DNA of 64,000 bases. Source: Asterella californica. Taxonomy: Eukaryota > Streptophyta > Marchantiopsida > Marchantiales > Aytoniaceae. Below, one piece after another: positions 13,401-26,952 of this stretch (its first letter is position 1; each line of letters begins with the position of its first letter). The stretch covers positions 8,556,001 to 8,620,000 of the forward strand of contig JAYKYS010000014.1 of assembly GCA_036924285.1 (NCBI GenBank), read 5' to 3'. The notes below the pieces were generated by a model. The model saw only the letters and a program-made list of their open reading frames with translations. It was not told the origin of the DNA and did not search any database. The position numbers and the translations under genes were made by a program.

Positions 13401-16400
13401 GTTTCGCACCTTGCAAGTTAATGAAGAACTCTTAATTAGCTAGATTATACATCCCACGTTCTGTAATATAAGTTGGAGACCGGAGTTTAGGGAGGCCTCG
13501 TAGAAAAAGTTAAGGCTTCCTGGGAGTTTAAGAACGCTTATTAACAGTCCAACTTCTATCTGGCATGAAGCGTATCTTCCTCGTTCTGAATCACCAATGT
13601 TATAGGTCTCAACAACTCCTGTAACTGGAATTACCTCAGCGATACCGGCTAAAACAGGAAAACTTCCTATGTCACCACCAATCACCTTCAGTGTGAAGTC
13701 AAACTTTTTCTGGCAGCCAAAATTAAGACCGCAAGTGTTAGTTACGTCTGTCAGTCCTCGAAACTTTACGTCAAGACACCACGGCTAGAGGAAGTGCAAC
13801 TTTCTTGTTCAGCTACAAGGTGTGACAAGAAAGGTCATCCGCTGACTACTGATCTGAAAACCAAGATCATATAATCAGAGAAGGATCACTTCTCTGCACA
13901 GTGCCTGCTATCTTGTTCTAAACCAGTGGACTTGGATAGCAAAACCAGTCGATGCCATTTGAATCAGATGAGTTGCTTACATCATCTTGAACTATAAAAC
14001 AGTACAGCAAGTGATCTCCAACAAATCGTTGCTCTCAGAATCAGCGCCTAAGCAATAGCTTATCTACTTGGTATATCGACAGCACTGTACTTTCTGATCA
14101 GCTATCCATCAGCTCCATCTGTAGGGTGAACTTCATGTTCCTTTACTATAGGTATTACGTTTTCAAGGGATTAATCACTCAAGCGAGCCAGAAGAATCTG
14201 CTGCAGTACCTTCTTCTTGATTGAGAACGTGAATGCAGCAAAGCCTGGCAGCTCCTCCACAAGTGGTCGAAAAATCAACCTTAACACCACAACCATACTA
14301 ACATCCTTAACCTGCAAGTCATGAATGAATCCATATCATGCATCCTTAATATTCCTCAGTGTAATATCTACCTTGTAAGGCTCAAGGCTGACAAGTGTAA
14401 GACCAAAAAGAAGCAGTGCATAATAACCAACCTTATGTGCGTCCTTTCCAGATCGCGTACGAATGGTTACGGCGTCATTTTAGTCTTATATATCGCAAGC
14501 TTTTCTCACCCTTCAGGCACATACTGGATGAACAGGACGACGTCTACAGTATCATCTATTTAAACGTTTCAACATGAGAATTTAACGACGATAAGCAGTT
14601 CTAGAAGTACCTGGGAGAAAACGACAAAATTGATTCTGAATTCTGAATAAGGAAAACGGCAACTTTGCTGGCCATTCGTACTGACTGAAAGAAAGATAAC
14701 AGATCCAACTGATGACAAACTATCACCACAGCTTGACAAAGCCTGGTTACCTGTATCGGAAACGTGAGACCCAACAAGCTCCGAACTTTCAGAATAATGC
14801 TGGGGTTACCTTGCCATACGCACTCAACATCCATCGCAATTTCATCAGAGTTCGAATAGACCATCCGAACTCCTGCGCACCAGATGAGCACAGTCAACAG
14901 TACAGTCATGAAACATCAAGAGTGGAACATATCCCATGTGTTTAGGTTCGTCTTCTCTGAGCACTAATAGGCAATAAGAAACATACGCTAAGTTGATACT
15001 CACATCACAACACACATCAATACTCAAGTAGCTCCAAATTCAGTTAACCGCCACCCAAGAAAAACCTCCTTATTTCAAAACAACTTCTCAAGATCAATGC
15101 TTTAGAGCCCGGAATCTGCGCCAGTGGATATCAATAGTTGAAAAGTTGACAAAGGCGATTCTGGGGACAGATGTTCGAGAAACAAAGCAAGATGAGGAAA
15201 CTTCATTGACTTTCAAATAACTAAACCGTCTCTTGCCCAGCGAGGCCAGAAGCATACCTTGAATGACAGGGGCAACTGTGCCAATAGTGAACTTCTGAAA
15301 CGTGAGCGCGGTAATGGTTGCTGGCCTGTACTGATCAATAACAGGTTCGAAAACTTCCTTCATCATTACAGAAGTTGCCTGTATACCTGAATGTGATCAG
15401 TACAGTGCTCTTTGCTTTGTAGAGAAAATTTTGTTGCAGAGAAAAAATGGATTTAGCTACTGCAAGGATTGAGTCAGATGTTCTTGACCCTTCTACCAGA
15501 AACGACATAAGCGAATATAATCGGTTCCATCGATCACTACTAATTCAGTGCACTCCGACATTTAAAAGGCCAAATATGACATCGTAACTCCTGGGAGACA
15601 TCTGAACCTTCAAAACCTCTCGAGAAAGAACCATATGGTATGTTCTACGCAGAACATCGGAAACTTGAACTACTGTCTGGCTCCATTTAGGAACCAAGAA
15701 CGTCCGGAAGTACCTTGCTGAACAACGGCCATATTTTCTTTAAATACTTGTTGAGCCAGTTCACCTGCAGAAGCAACTTGCGTTAGTTTTCAAACCCGGA
15801 TAACTTTTCGAAGCACTGAACAAATACAGTTTATAACAGAAGTTGAATTGCTTTAACATGTCTGGGATGAAAGTCCGTAACAGATCGACTTTACCTTCTC
15901 GTACTTCCCCATTACAATCCAGTGCGGAATGTCTCCTTCCGGGAGAAGCTTACGAATGTCATTCAAAGACATCAATGATAGTGCTGCTAAGTGAACAGCC
16001 TGAGTCAAAACACTTCCAGAAATCAGTAAATTACTGCATTTGTCATCAATATCTATTAGGAGTAGTCTATTATGTATCAATCTTTGCTTAGCTTACAAAA
16101 GACACTTTTCCAGATACCTTTACTTTCTAGAATGCATGACAGTTACAAGACTTTTCTACTGGACATAATTTCTAAGCAGGAGTAGGCTTAACCAAACAGT
16201 CTTATGGATCACCAAGGCCATTGACCATCCAAATCATTAAGTTCAGCCTCGATCATCAGGCAACTAAGAGTGTGCAGTAACGAACTTTGAGCTACAGAGC
16301 GTCTTAATTCGAATTAAGACTTGGGGAAAGGTCACCTTTTCTTGCCGCTCTCGAGATCGCTTGCGCTGCCAGTGGACAAGGGCCAGGATGAAACCAAGGC

Positions 16401-16446
16401 CAAGCACGACACCGTAAGCAAATCCGACGAGTAATTCTAGTGCCAT
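10444..16446 (-). CDS. plant extended-synaptotagmin-like protein (TM, SMP domain, two C2 domains), 13 exons, 621 residues
   Basis: Exons, read right to left: 16336-16446, 15895-15999, 15714-15764, 15258-15378, 14751-14872, 14210-14311, 13635-13709, 13105-13199, 12584-12758, 12113-12343, 11315-11695, 10983-11096, 10444-10626. All junctions are GT-AG and all phases join. Residues 5-25 form a membrane anchor; about 55-258 are the SMP lipid-binding domain (RKLLPEGDIPHW, QYRPATITALTF, LIFRPLVEELPGF, KKFDFTLKVIGGDIG); about 277-395 are C2A and about 482-600 C2B. The order and motifs match Arabidopsis SYT4/SYT5 (NTMC2T2), which work at endoplasmic reticulum-plasma membrane contact sites in lipid transfer and membrane stability. 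Likely calcium-binding aspartates are present in both C2 domains, notably WDHDTFKKD in C2B. The protein is about 60 residues longer than SYT5 from memory, mainly in an acidic Ser/Thr linker at about 412-478. An in-frame ATG 18 bp upstream (16464) is an alternative start. The acceptor of the ninth exon (at 12758) has a weak pyrimidine tract and is the least sure boundary. Confidence 0.93.
13885..14375 (-). other. synaptotagmin-gene segment that has a decayed copy at 22.1-22.5 kb
   Basis: This part of the gene comprises exon 6 (14210-14311) with parts of both flanking introns. It aligns by eye along its whole length with 22070-22525. It is the intact parent copy: its splice sites and reading frame are normal. 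Confidence 0.85.
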
Positions 16447-18030
<1,584 letters not shown>

Positions 18031-18079
18031 ATGTCGTGTCATAACGGACGGGAATGTGGTCCATGCAATCACTGCAATG
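18031..18079 (+). CDS. possible first coding exon, 16 codons with C-x2-C motifs, GATA-like start
   Basis: An ATG at 18031 opens a short frame (MSCHNGRECGPCNHCN) that ends one base before GTACGT, a good plant splice donor, at 18080. The GPCxHC pattern resembles the first half of the zinc finger in plant GATA proteins of the GATA26/27 type, where it begins near the N terminus. This is resemblance over only a few residues. No matching second exon with the TPLWRNGP-type segment was found downstream, where the sequence turns AT-rich and repetitive. It may be a gene remnant, a first exon with a distant second exon, or chance. The CGPC string also resembles a thioredoxin motif, but the surrounding residues do not fit. 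Confidence 0.25.
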
Positions 18080-18261
18080 GTACGTTTAACATGACCACAT
18101 ATTCACTTGTCGTAAACTCCAAATCTCTCAGATGCTACTTTGCAGTCACCTACTACCCGGTGTATTTTGACCATTTCGGGGTTAGAACGCTAGAATCTAT
18201 ACATATCGTCTGCTTTGTGGATGATATCAAATTTTTGCAGCATAAACCTTAGTGGACGCGT

Positions 18262-18316
18262 CATTTCGTCACTATAGAAATAAATATTTACTATTTATTT
18301 CTGCAATGACGAAATG
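18262..18316. mobile_element. short foldback (MITE-like) hairpin
   Basis: CATTTCGTCA (18262-18271) pairs with TGACGAAATG (18307-18316), and AGAAATAAATA (18276-18286) pairs with TATTTATTTCT (18292-18302), leaving a 5-nt loop. The arms extend loosely into GACGCG and GACGACG outside. Terminal words of the kind TTTCGTCACTATA are seen in many plant foldback and Mutator-like miniature elements. No target duplication was identified. Confidence 0.5.
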
Positions 18317-18738
18317 CCTTTGACGACGTTCTTTTATTTGAAATTTTAAGATAATACATAATTTGCTTAAACCCCAAGCATGAGTATAAAAGGTTGAAAG
18401 TGAATATTTTTTTCTTCATAGTGTTCTTTGAGTTCTGAAGGAAATATTCTGTTTTGCTCAAAAAAACCACGAAATCTTCATCTTAACATATCTCTGTTAA
18501 TACTAAGTAGTTTGCTTTGAGATGAATGATAACTTGTTCAGTAAGAGAATAGCTTCTAGCTTTAATTTTATTCTTTATTTTGCATATTCAAAGTAGAGAC
18601 TGATATGTAATCACCAGAATCATTTTTTGCGTAATGATTAAATTTATCCGTTCTACGAAGGCAAACCTTAAAAATAAGGTATCACGAGTTACCCGGAGCA
18701 CTTATAATCATACTCAGGGCCCATCTAATTTGATCCAT

Positions 18739-19056
18739 ATGTAATGATTTATGATTTCATTCTCTCTAATTGATAGTTTTATTAAAAAATGTGCCAAAAT
18801 GGATAATCCTCCATGATACACAAAAAGAAAAGAGCAGGTAAAAGAGTAATGATTTATGATTTCATTCTTCCGAATTTGATAGATTTATTACAAATATGCC
18901 AAAATGGATAAACCTCCATGATACACAAAAAGAAAAGAGCAGGTTAAAGAGTAATGATTTATGATTTCATTCTTTCGAATTTGATAGTTTTATTAAAAAT
19001 ATGCCAAAATGGATAAACCTCCATGATACACAAAAAGAAAAGAGCGGGTTAAAGGA
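18739..19056. repeat. three-unit tandem array, period about 105 bp
   Basis: Units begin with TAATGATTTATGATTTCATTC at about 18742, 18847 and 18952 and each ends with AAAAGAAAAGAGC. Units two and three are nearly identical. Unit one is more diverged. The array is AT-rich and non-coding, and its last unit stops at about 19056. Confidence 0.9.
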
Positions 19057-19514
19057 TCCCATCCGAGAACGAAATATTGCAATAAATTTTGAATACATGA
19101 TGGAAAGGAACACAAATAGAAGCCTCTTCTAACAGGTTTCCCACATGCAGTATCTATTATCACCCTAAATACTGTTTCTAATAAAATTTTTAAAAACTTT
19201 AACCCATCTTCAAATCTCACACTTTCAAACAGATTGATTTAGCTTGTTAAGTTCAAAACTAACCTTTGAAATATAATCTATCATTTAGCTATGCATTATT
19301 ATTTGCATTGTATTCTATTGGTGATAATGATCATGCGTTATTTATTTTCTATATTTATTTATAATTTTATCACAAATAAGAGATGGATACCAAACCCAGT
19401 GATAGACAAAATCTGAACGTTCACATGATATGAAAGTCAAAGATATGGACAACTCTAGATATCCAATTTGTTGGTGGTTAGCAAAGATTCTACTACCTTG
19501 GGGCTGGAGAGAAT

Positions 19515-19880
19515 ATGTCGTGCGCATACACATCGTTACATGATATACATCATTGTCAGATCAAACGACACATCAACACAACATACATATGATGTCATGC
19601 ACATACACAAGTGTACCATCGATATGTGTATTCTGGAGATACCACCGGTAGAACTCCACGACCTGAAATCACTCAAATCATATCTCGTTACTCGTTTCTT
19701 TTGAGTAATCTTCTATTCATCCATACTGAAATGCCAACCAGCAACACAAAGATCACTCTAGTTAAGCCAAACCCACTTTGCGCATCAAAGAATCAATGTT
19801 ACTCTCACTTCGATCATCTATCATAATCAAAAGCTTGAAGACTAAACGCAAAAGAAGTGAGGTCTACAAGCTCTTACCTC
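19515..19880 (-). mobile_element. decayed LTR-like fragment related to the repeats at 45.2-45.8 kb
   Basis: Read on the minus strand, 19622 to 19515 matches the block beginning TGGTACACTTGTGTATGTG that also starts near 45381 and near 45772. The sequence on its right (19640-19880) matches 45400-45560 at lower identity. Two adjacent blocks are therefore conserved in the same order at both loci. This is best read as an old fragment of the same LTR family as E3, probably a solo or truncated LTR. Confidence 0.6.
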
Positions 19881-20479
19881 TCACTATACAACCGAACCAA
19901 TAACTTCTCCTATCAATGTTAACGGCCTTGACGGTATCGCGCGTCGGACGTTTTGCGTGAAGGATGTCCAGGAAAACACGAGGTTCCTGGCTGTGGAGAT
20001 ATTGTGTGTTGAAACAGGGACAAGACAGAGAAAAACAAACACGAAAACGAATGTTGCGATATATACACTCCCAAATGTATGTACACTGCCGTTTCTTTCT
20101 CCTAACAGTAAAGAACTGATAATCAGACCTGAGCGGTCCGTAACCTACTTCAGAAGCCCTAAAACAAACCCTTGAATCACAACCCCGACCCAAAACCACC
20201 GAAGCGTAACTCAAAGCAAGAGAAACTTCTCTTTGCTAACAAACAGAGCCACAGCAGTATCACAAGATCCAAACCCAAGTCCAAACCACATCCATGTATA
20301 AGCTCTTAGCTAAAGCTAGCTACCACAAGCTGTATACAACCAACCAGAATTCTAACGAACTCAAAAGAGCAAAACCCGTAGCGAAGAAACCGAAAAAGGC
20401 CTATCTGTGGACTTCCTCTTTTCGCTGAACGGACTTCAGATGTCGATAGGGTCTCCTCCGCTGACTCCGTTAACCCAAG

Positions 20480-21400
20480 AAACCTTCAGATCCGACTCCC
20501 AACAGCCGAGATATCGCCGATTTTCAGTCGCAGGTGACCGAACCTCCAAAAAACTCCTCCCTGCGACTTAAAATCGCTCACACCGCACAAACGGATCGTC
20601 CAAACTGATATCCGTCTTCGCTGGCAGATAGATCTAGCTACCCTAAACCCAACGAGGCTCCAAACAAGTCGTTTGGAGTTCCCCTTGCAAAACCACTCGA
20701 GAAATTTGGCCGCAGGTTGCAAAAAACTGACGTAAATCAGCTCCCTGCGGCTCAAACTTGCTCACCACACTCAAACCAACAATCCAATTCACACACGGTC
20801 TTCTCTTATGAGTAGATGAAGACTCCCTGATCGCGTAGGCACCAAGAACGAAGAGCTTGGCTCACCGATCGCGAAGAACAGCCTAACCTCATATCGCAGG
20901 TAAATGAAAATCTGATGTAAGCGCTTCCCTGCGAGCCAATTTCACTCAGAACTTCCAAACCGTCCGATGAAAACTGGTATCGTCTTCAATTTCCTGTAGA
21001 ACTCGGTGTTCTGATCCCGTTGGATCCAAGGACAGCAAGTTTGGACTCCGGAACGGCCCGAACGGTCCAACTCTCCTTCACAGGTAACTGAAAATCTCAA
21101 ATCTGCTTCCTGCGTCTCAATTTCCCTCAGTACACACTCCCCGATCCATCTCTTCCCAAACCGTTTGAACCAGTGCGTAGCCTACACGGATCTGAACCCA
21201 ACGACGCCTTGCGCGCTTGCATTGGACTCCTAAATCTCCCGAACCGTCCGTTGACAGGTCGCAGACGCAAGCTAACCCCTTAAGCACCCCCCTTGCAACA
21301 ATCTCTGTACGTACAGTTCTCTCCTGAATACCTGAATAATAAGAAGCAGACCCCTTGCGTCTTTGATATAACGCTTGAAGCCCTAAATACCCAGTCAGCA
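20480..21400. repeat. diverged tandem array, about five units of roughly 180 bp
   Basis: A recurring core of the form CGCAGGT..GAAAATCT..CTTCCCTGCG..CTCAAnTTnnCTCA appears at about 20528, 20708, 20893, 21077 and 21253, so spacing is 176-187 bp. Units also share a segment like GATCCCGTTGGATCCAAGGACAGC followed by TTTGGACTCC. Identity between units is modest, so this is an old array. It shows no convincing coding frame. The array is more GC-rich than the DNA on either side. Confidence 0.75.
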
Positions 21401-21404
21401 AGTA

Positions 21405-21735
21405 ACTAGGGGCCTAGCTTGATTTTACCTTCTTTCGAATCGCATAACTTCTTCTCCGGATGTCCAAACAAAATAAACAAGATGCCCATGGAAAGCTGAC
21501 AACGAGCTCTACCCATCCATGTGATGAAAGTGAAGATCCGAAGTTGCGCCAAAAGCACGTAAGCTGGGGCCTAGCTTATTTTCTCCATCTTTCGAATCTT
21601 GTAACTTTTCCACTAGGCGTCCAAACGAAGTAGATGAAGTGCCTATGGAAAGCTGACAAGGATCTCTATCCACTGGTGCGATAAAAACAAAGATCCGAAG
21701 TGGTGCCAAAAGCCCGTAAGCTGGGGCCTAACTTG
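21405..21735. repeat. tandem duplication, period about 157 bp, joined to a TE-like end
   Basis: The motif GGGGCCTAGCTT occurs at about 21409 and 21566, with a decayed third start near 21723. Between them GGAAAGCTGACAA..GATCCGAAGT..TGCCAAAAGC..CGTAAGCT repeats in order. Directly after the last unit comes GGTCCACGACACGACAACGGG, whose core also occurs near 7180, suggesting this is the edge of a dispersed repeat family. Confidence 0.75.
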
Positions 21736-22069
21736 TTTTCTCATGAGTGTCTTTGGAGCGACAAGCATCGAAGTTTGAATTTCAGGTAGGAGCCGGTCCA
21801 CGACACGACAACGGGACTACCTACCACACACTCTGTTAACTAGTAGAGCCACTACACATGAGATGACAATTCATATATATAATGAGGAGTCAAAGAAGAC
21901 ATCCACATCTAAGATGTGGAGACGATCGAGCAATCGTTGATGAGAGATAAATCAGGATTTCTTTGAATCAACGAAACATAACAGAATTTCTAGATCCAAC
22001 TTCCAAGCATAGGACTAGAATCACAAAATTTCCTTGAAAGACTTCGAGCCAAATTTTGCAAGCGAAAGA

Positions 22070-22525
22070 TCACTACTCTACACAGTAATTTTCATCTTAT
22101 TCTGAACCAATGGACTTAGATAGCAAAACCAATCAATTTCATGTGAATAGATGAGTTGCTTACATCATTCTGAACTATAAAACAATACAGCAAGATATCT
22201 CAAACAAATCATTGCTCTTAGAAATCAACGCATAAGTAATAGCTTATCTACTTGTCTATCGACAATATTGTATTTTATGATAAACTATCCATCAATTTCA
22301 TCTATTAGGTGAAATTCAATCACTCAAACAAAATTGGAAATCTACTACAATATCTTTTTCTTGATTGAGAAAGTGAATGCGATAAAGTTTAGCAACTCTT
22401 CCACCAGTGGTAAAAACATCAACCTTAACATCACAAATCATACTAACATCATTAACATACAAGTTCATGAAAAAATCCTTATCATGCACCCTTATTATTA
22501 CTCGTGGTAATATCTACCTTCAAAG
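22070..22525 (-). pseudogene. decayed copy of synaptotagmin exon 6 with flanking introns
   Basis: This segment matches 13885-14375 of the synaptotagmin-like gene along its whole length, introns included, so it arose from genomic DNA and not from a spliced mRNA. The exon counterpart is 22354-22457, 104 bp against 102 in the parent, so the frame is broken. The acceptor AG and the donor GT have both been lost, the donor GT becoming AT. Most differences from the parent are G-to-A or C-to-T, and the copy is clearly more AT-rich. That pattern fits mutation of methylated cytosines after silencing. No other exon of the gene is visible nearby. Confidence 0.85.
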
Positions 22526-24775
22526 GTATTTCAAATGTCATCACGGATAGATAGAAGTCTTATAACTGATGATCTATAAGAGATGAAAGCTTAAGGCATC
22601 TCTTCAAGAGACATGTTGAGAAAGAGCTTGACTCAACACCATGTAGATATCGGTGAAAGGTAGTTTGGTACAAGAAAAGAGAGTATTTGGGAGTGAGAGA
22701 TTGCATGTATGCACAAAGAGGAGAGATGAGAAGAGTTAGCAGAAATAATGAATTAAAGAAGGATAATAGTCATAGAGTGTTGCACCACAGCTATGGAATT
22801 CGTTATTTTGGTATATATAATTCAATGTTTGATATAAATAACTGTATGATAAATACAAGGTGGTTGTAATAGCTCATTACATACAAAGTAGTCTCATGTG
22901 CTTGAATGACAATCATGGGATGGGAGCTATTGCAATTATACTTGAGATGTTTGATACATGTGAAGAATTGGATTCTATGTGTTTTAGATATTTTTCTATG
23001 AGGAATGTTAATTGAGAGAATGATTTAATCAACTATTATGATGGTTAGAAGATGAAATACTTTAGTCTTTGATGATTCTAACAACTCAATGATGAACTTA
23101 TATGAGTAATATGATATTAATTTCAAAGCACTACAAACAAAAGAATTACAATTTGTCCATGATAAATTTATCAAGTTCATAACATAGTCATTTTAAGGCT
23201 AAGTCGTATGTTATATGATTTATGAAAGTTTTTTGTTTTGTTTTTTAAGATATCTTAGACTTGGTTTTAACTCTAAAGGTTCTTAGTTCATAGAACATCT
23301 CAAGATTGATTCTTAAATATGTATTAATGTAGTAACCTAAGGTGCCATCAATGATTTGTGGAAGTTAATTAGTTGTTTTTTTCAACCACAATATTACGAT
23401 ATGTACTTCCAAAGGTCATGGCATGTCCTAAGGGCATTCGAATATATGATGAGAAGGTTGGAAATTCCAAAATAAGCTAGTCATTGTGAAACCAAAATTT
23501 CATCAGTTATGAGTTGGGAAGAGCAAATCATGGTTGATTTTGAATTTATATCAAATGGAAAATCATAGTTTTTCACACTTTTCATATGATTTTCTTGTGG
23601 ATATTTGACCATAGTAGTATGATTTACTTTCAATTCATCATATTGTGTTTGTGTGTTATTTAAGTAGTTTTTATTCCAATATTGATATTAGAGTGATAAC
23701 TCAAACCTCTTTTTTGTCATTCATAATAATTTCTTGGGTTTCCAAAGTAGATATATAATATTTTTTGAATCGTCTTATATATTATTTGTTGAAAATCTTT
23801 CAAAATATCAATTAAAGAATAATAAATTGAGAAGATGTCACAAAATAAATACAACATTAAACAAAATTTAATTTCTTATAATATACATGAATGTCTTCTT
23901 TTGTTATTTAACAAATATACATGAGTGATTCTTTTATCATATACGAGCTATTGAAGAAGAAATGTATGTTTTCATTCAAACTTTAATTTATGATGTTTAT
24001 TCTTTTGCTTATTTGGATAATCAGAACTATTGTTTTCATGATATCTCTCTAAAAACCACTCATTGGCTCTATTCTCTAATCTTCTCTGCCTATCACGATT
24101 CTTCAGTGAAATATTCATGAACATTCTCTTAGACATAATATTGATCAATCTTCTTACAAATAAATAGTTATTTCATTCATCTCCTAAGTTTAAAAGTATG
24201 ACTGATGGAAACTTGAGTTCAAAGTACAAGAGAGTAGAAGCCTTAGCTAATTAGAAACTGGTTTATTTTAAGTCTCTGATTACATGACCTATTTGTCAAA
24301 TAAAAATGCAAGTCATACTCTAATTAAATATTATGTTTTGTAAATTTTTCATGAAACACATGCACTCTTTTCTATTTTTTCTTTTTTATCATTTTAATTT
24401 AAAAATACCATATAGTGATTCATGACATCATTTTAAATTTACAAGACAAACATTAAAATAACTCATCATTTTTGGTAAAAATATTCAGATATTATTAGAA
24501 AATATTATCTTTTACTTATAAAATCTAGAAGATATACTATGATTACAAAATACCTAGAAGCATAAACATTGCTTGTAAGGGTTGTCATGAAGTGTGAATT
24601 GGGATCGAAAGACATACTTTAATCCACGTATCGTAATCATAAGTTTGGACTAGTCAAAATGATTTTTGTTATGCACTTGCACAACCGACTAGAGGTTTGG
24701 AGAAGGTGAATAAGACAAAGTTGGAGAAAGTAGGAGGAGGGATTCACTTCTTGAAGTATAATCTGACGAATTACT
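22526..24775. other. AT-rich non-coding stretch
   Basis: About 2.2 kb of strongly AT-rich sequence without a usable open frame, recognisable repeat or RNA gene. It probably consists of decayed transposon or deaminated sequence, judging by composition alone. Confidence 0.5.
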
Positions 24776-25513
24776 TAGACTATTCCAAATATAAGTATTT
24801 AATCTTCGTATATAACATATTGTTACAAATACAAATATTGAATTAGCTATGCGCAGCAGTGAGAAGTTCAATTTAAATATAATAGAGATGTTAATGTATG
24901 TGTTGGTTAGTTATAAGTTAGAGTTTAGTTAAGTTAGAATGAGAAGTGAAATAACCTAGTAATAAACATAGAACTTATGCAAAGTTCCGTTACTTATAGT
25001 TGAAGTTTAGAAGTTAATTTAATTTAGATTGATAAGCTAGTGATAAAAGTTGGAATTACAAGATAAGTTTGATGGAAATTATACAAATCCTTTGAGATCA
25101 ACAATGGATTAAAGGATACGGCAATATCATTGACGTCATTGTCTTACTACACGGTCTTATAGATTGACACACATTGTATTATGATGGTGCTTCATATTTA
25201 TACATTGACTCATATTGCATTGAGGGACTAACCTCCAGTAGCCTTAGAATCAAAGTAGGGATATAAATCTCAAATACGTTGAGATGTATTAGCCATTGAG
25301 TTAGAACCACATCACATCTAAATCTCCATTTCCATAGTTCTTAGTTATAATCTTGTCATATTTCATCAATTATAGCAAACAAAATAATATTTGACTCACA
25401 TGACAAAATCTTTATATATTTGATAAGATGATTTTATTTTAGAAATTAATTTTATATTTCTCAACAATGACATCACATTTATCGTTCTATATCAGAATTT
25501 GTTCATCTTTGAC
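24776..25513. repeat. dispersed repeat D, copy 1 (internal deletion)
   Basis: Matches 41159-42080 in the same orientation, starting at GACTATTCCAAA and running to the end of the shared TCTATATCAGAATTT segment. Relative to copy 2 it lacks about 200 bp, missing between CAAATACGTTGAGAT and GTATTAGCCATTGAG. The missing part includes the B-box of the tRNA-like sequence kept in copy 2. The two copies lie on either side of element E1. Confidence 0.85.
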
Positions 25514-26232
25514 TTCATATCGTGAAGTCTCGTAGTCGTCAAGTTCAACTTCGTCTCCAAGTTTGAATATGATACGAAGATGATCATGAAGTACGAAGTT
25601 GAAATGAAGTACTAAGTTGGAAGTAGGTCATGAAGTACGAAGTTGAAGAAAGTGCTTCGCCCAAAGAATCCACCTATGAGGAACTTCCATCCAAAATTAC
25701 TTCACAACTTCAACTGATTATTCAAGAGCAAATCTTCTTCACTAAACTTCTAATTAACATTACTCTACTTCTATCCTCTATCTTTTACTACCCATTCTTC
25801 TTATTTAGTCTACAACTAGTCAATTAATTAACAAAATGAAAAATCAAGACTTCATAAGTGGTCATATATTGAGCATGTGGTCATCGAAGAGGAGTCGTTA
25901 GTTCGGATGAGGATGGGTTTATCTTTTGTGCATGTTTGAGTGTGGAGGGTTATCGTTTGGACTTCTTGTGGTTGGAATCCCTCAAGATTATCCTTCTTGT
26001 TTGTGCGTCGCATTTGCTTGTGTTGACGCTTGATTCCCGGAGTGAGTTCATTCCAATGTGCTGTAGATAGTGAGGTTGGATTTGCGGATCAGTCAGACTA
26101 CATTTGTTTCTCTCACGGTGAGGTTGGACTAGCGACTAACAAACCGTGAGAGGTTGATTGTGATGATGGTAGGTACATGTTGCGCTTATGTTGACCGTCC
26201 TAGTAGGAGATAGGTGAGCTCAGTAGGAGCGG
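25514..26232. other. non-coding spacer between repeat D and E1
   Basis: The first half contains several short repeats of GAAGTACGAAGTTGAA-like words (25580-25650) in AT-rich DNA. The second half has CTCTCACGGT near 26112 facing ACCGTGAGAG near 26145, a 10-bp inverted repeat, and two copies of GTGAGGTTGGA. No gene is supported. Confidence 0.5.
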
Positions 26233-26952
26233 TGTCGTGATGTGAAACATTTCACATAGTAAGTGATTCACCTCTCTGTCAGGAGTTAGCCTCTCTAAGT
26301 GAAGTTAGGACCTCATAGAAGTCGATTCTCGAGGGTGTTATATATTTTGAGTCCTAATAGATTGTTTATCATGTTCATAGAGTTTTAAACTCATGGGTTG
26401 TATTTATTTGTCGCACATGCACGTTTTCTAGTTGGTTTAAGTTATCTTTCAGGGTTGCGTGCCATTTTAGGTAGTTTAAGATTTACGTTGATACTTTAGG
26501 AGGCTGACGTGGTAGCCTACAAGTGAAGTTAAGTAACCATGTGGATTAGGGCACTAAAGGACAGCCAAGTGGAGCTATGAACTCCCATTGATCCATTTTT
26601 ATCTTTTGTAAAACTCTAAACTTAGAAGCATAGGTCTAAAGAGAAGTTCGAGCTTTTGGTGAGGACACTACAAAATCTGAGAGCACAGGAAGATAGAGCT
26701 CGTTGTGCCAATCATTGTCAGTGAAATTCTTGATCGATTCGGAGCAATAAAGAAGAAGTTTTGCCAAATTGAAGTTCGGATTGTGTCAGAATTGCATCAC
26801 TTTTGTTGATTTTGGGGTTTTCAGTGTCAATTGCAGCAGAATTGAGGAAATAGCTTCAAAACTTCGTGGTTGCATTCACTGTTAGGAGGGCTACGACTGT
26901 CCAAAACGTTTCAAGTCATTTGAATGAGTGAGTAATTCAGGGCGATCGCTGA
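26233..26952 (+). repeat. E1 5' LTR (about 720 bp)
   Basis: Near-identical in order and length to 39614-40332. It begins TGTCGTGATGTGAAACATTT and ends at CGATCGCTGA, after which the two copies diverge. The 5-bp flanks (AGCGG on the left, TTGAT after the 3' LTR) do not match, so no target-site duplication is visible. No clear tRNA primer-binding site follows; the expected TGG start is absent. Confidence 0.85.
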
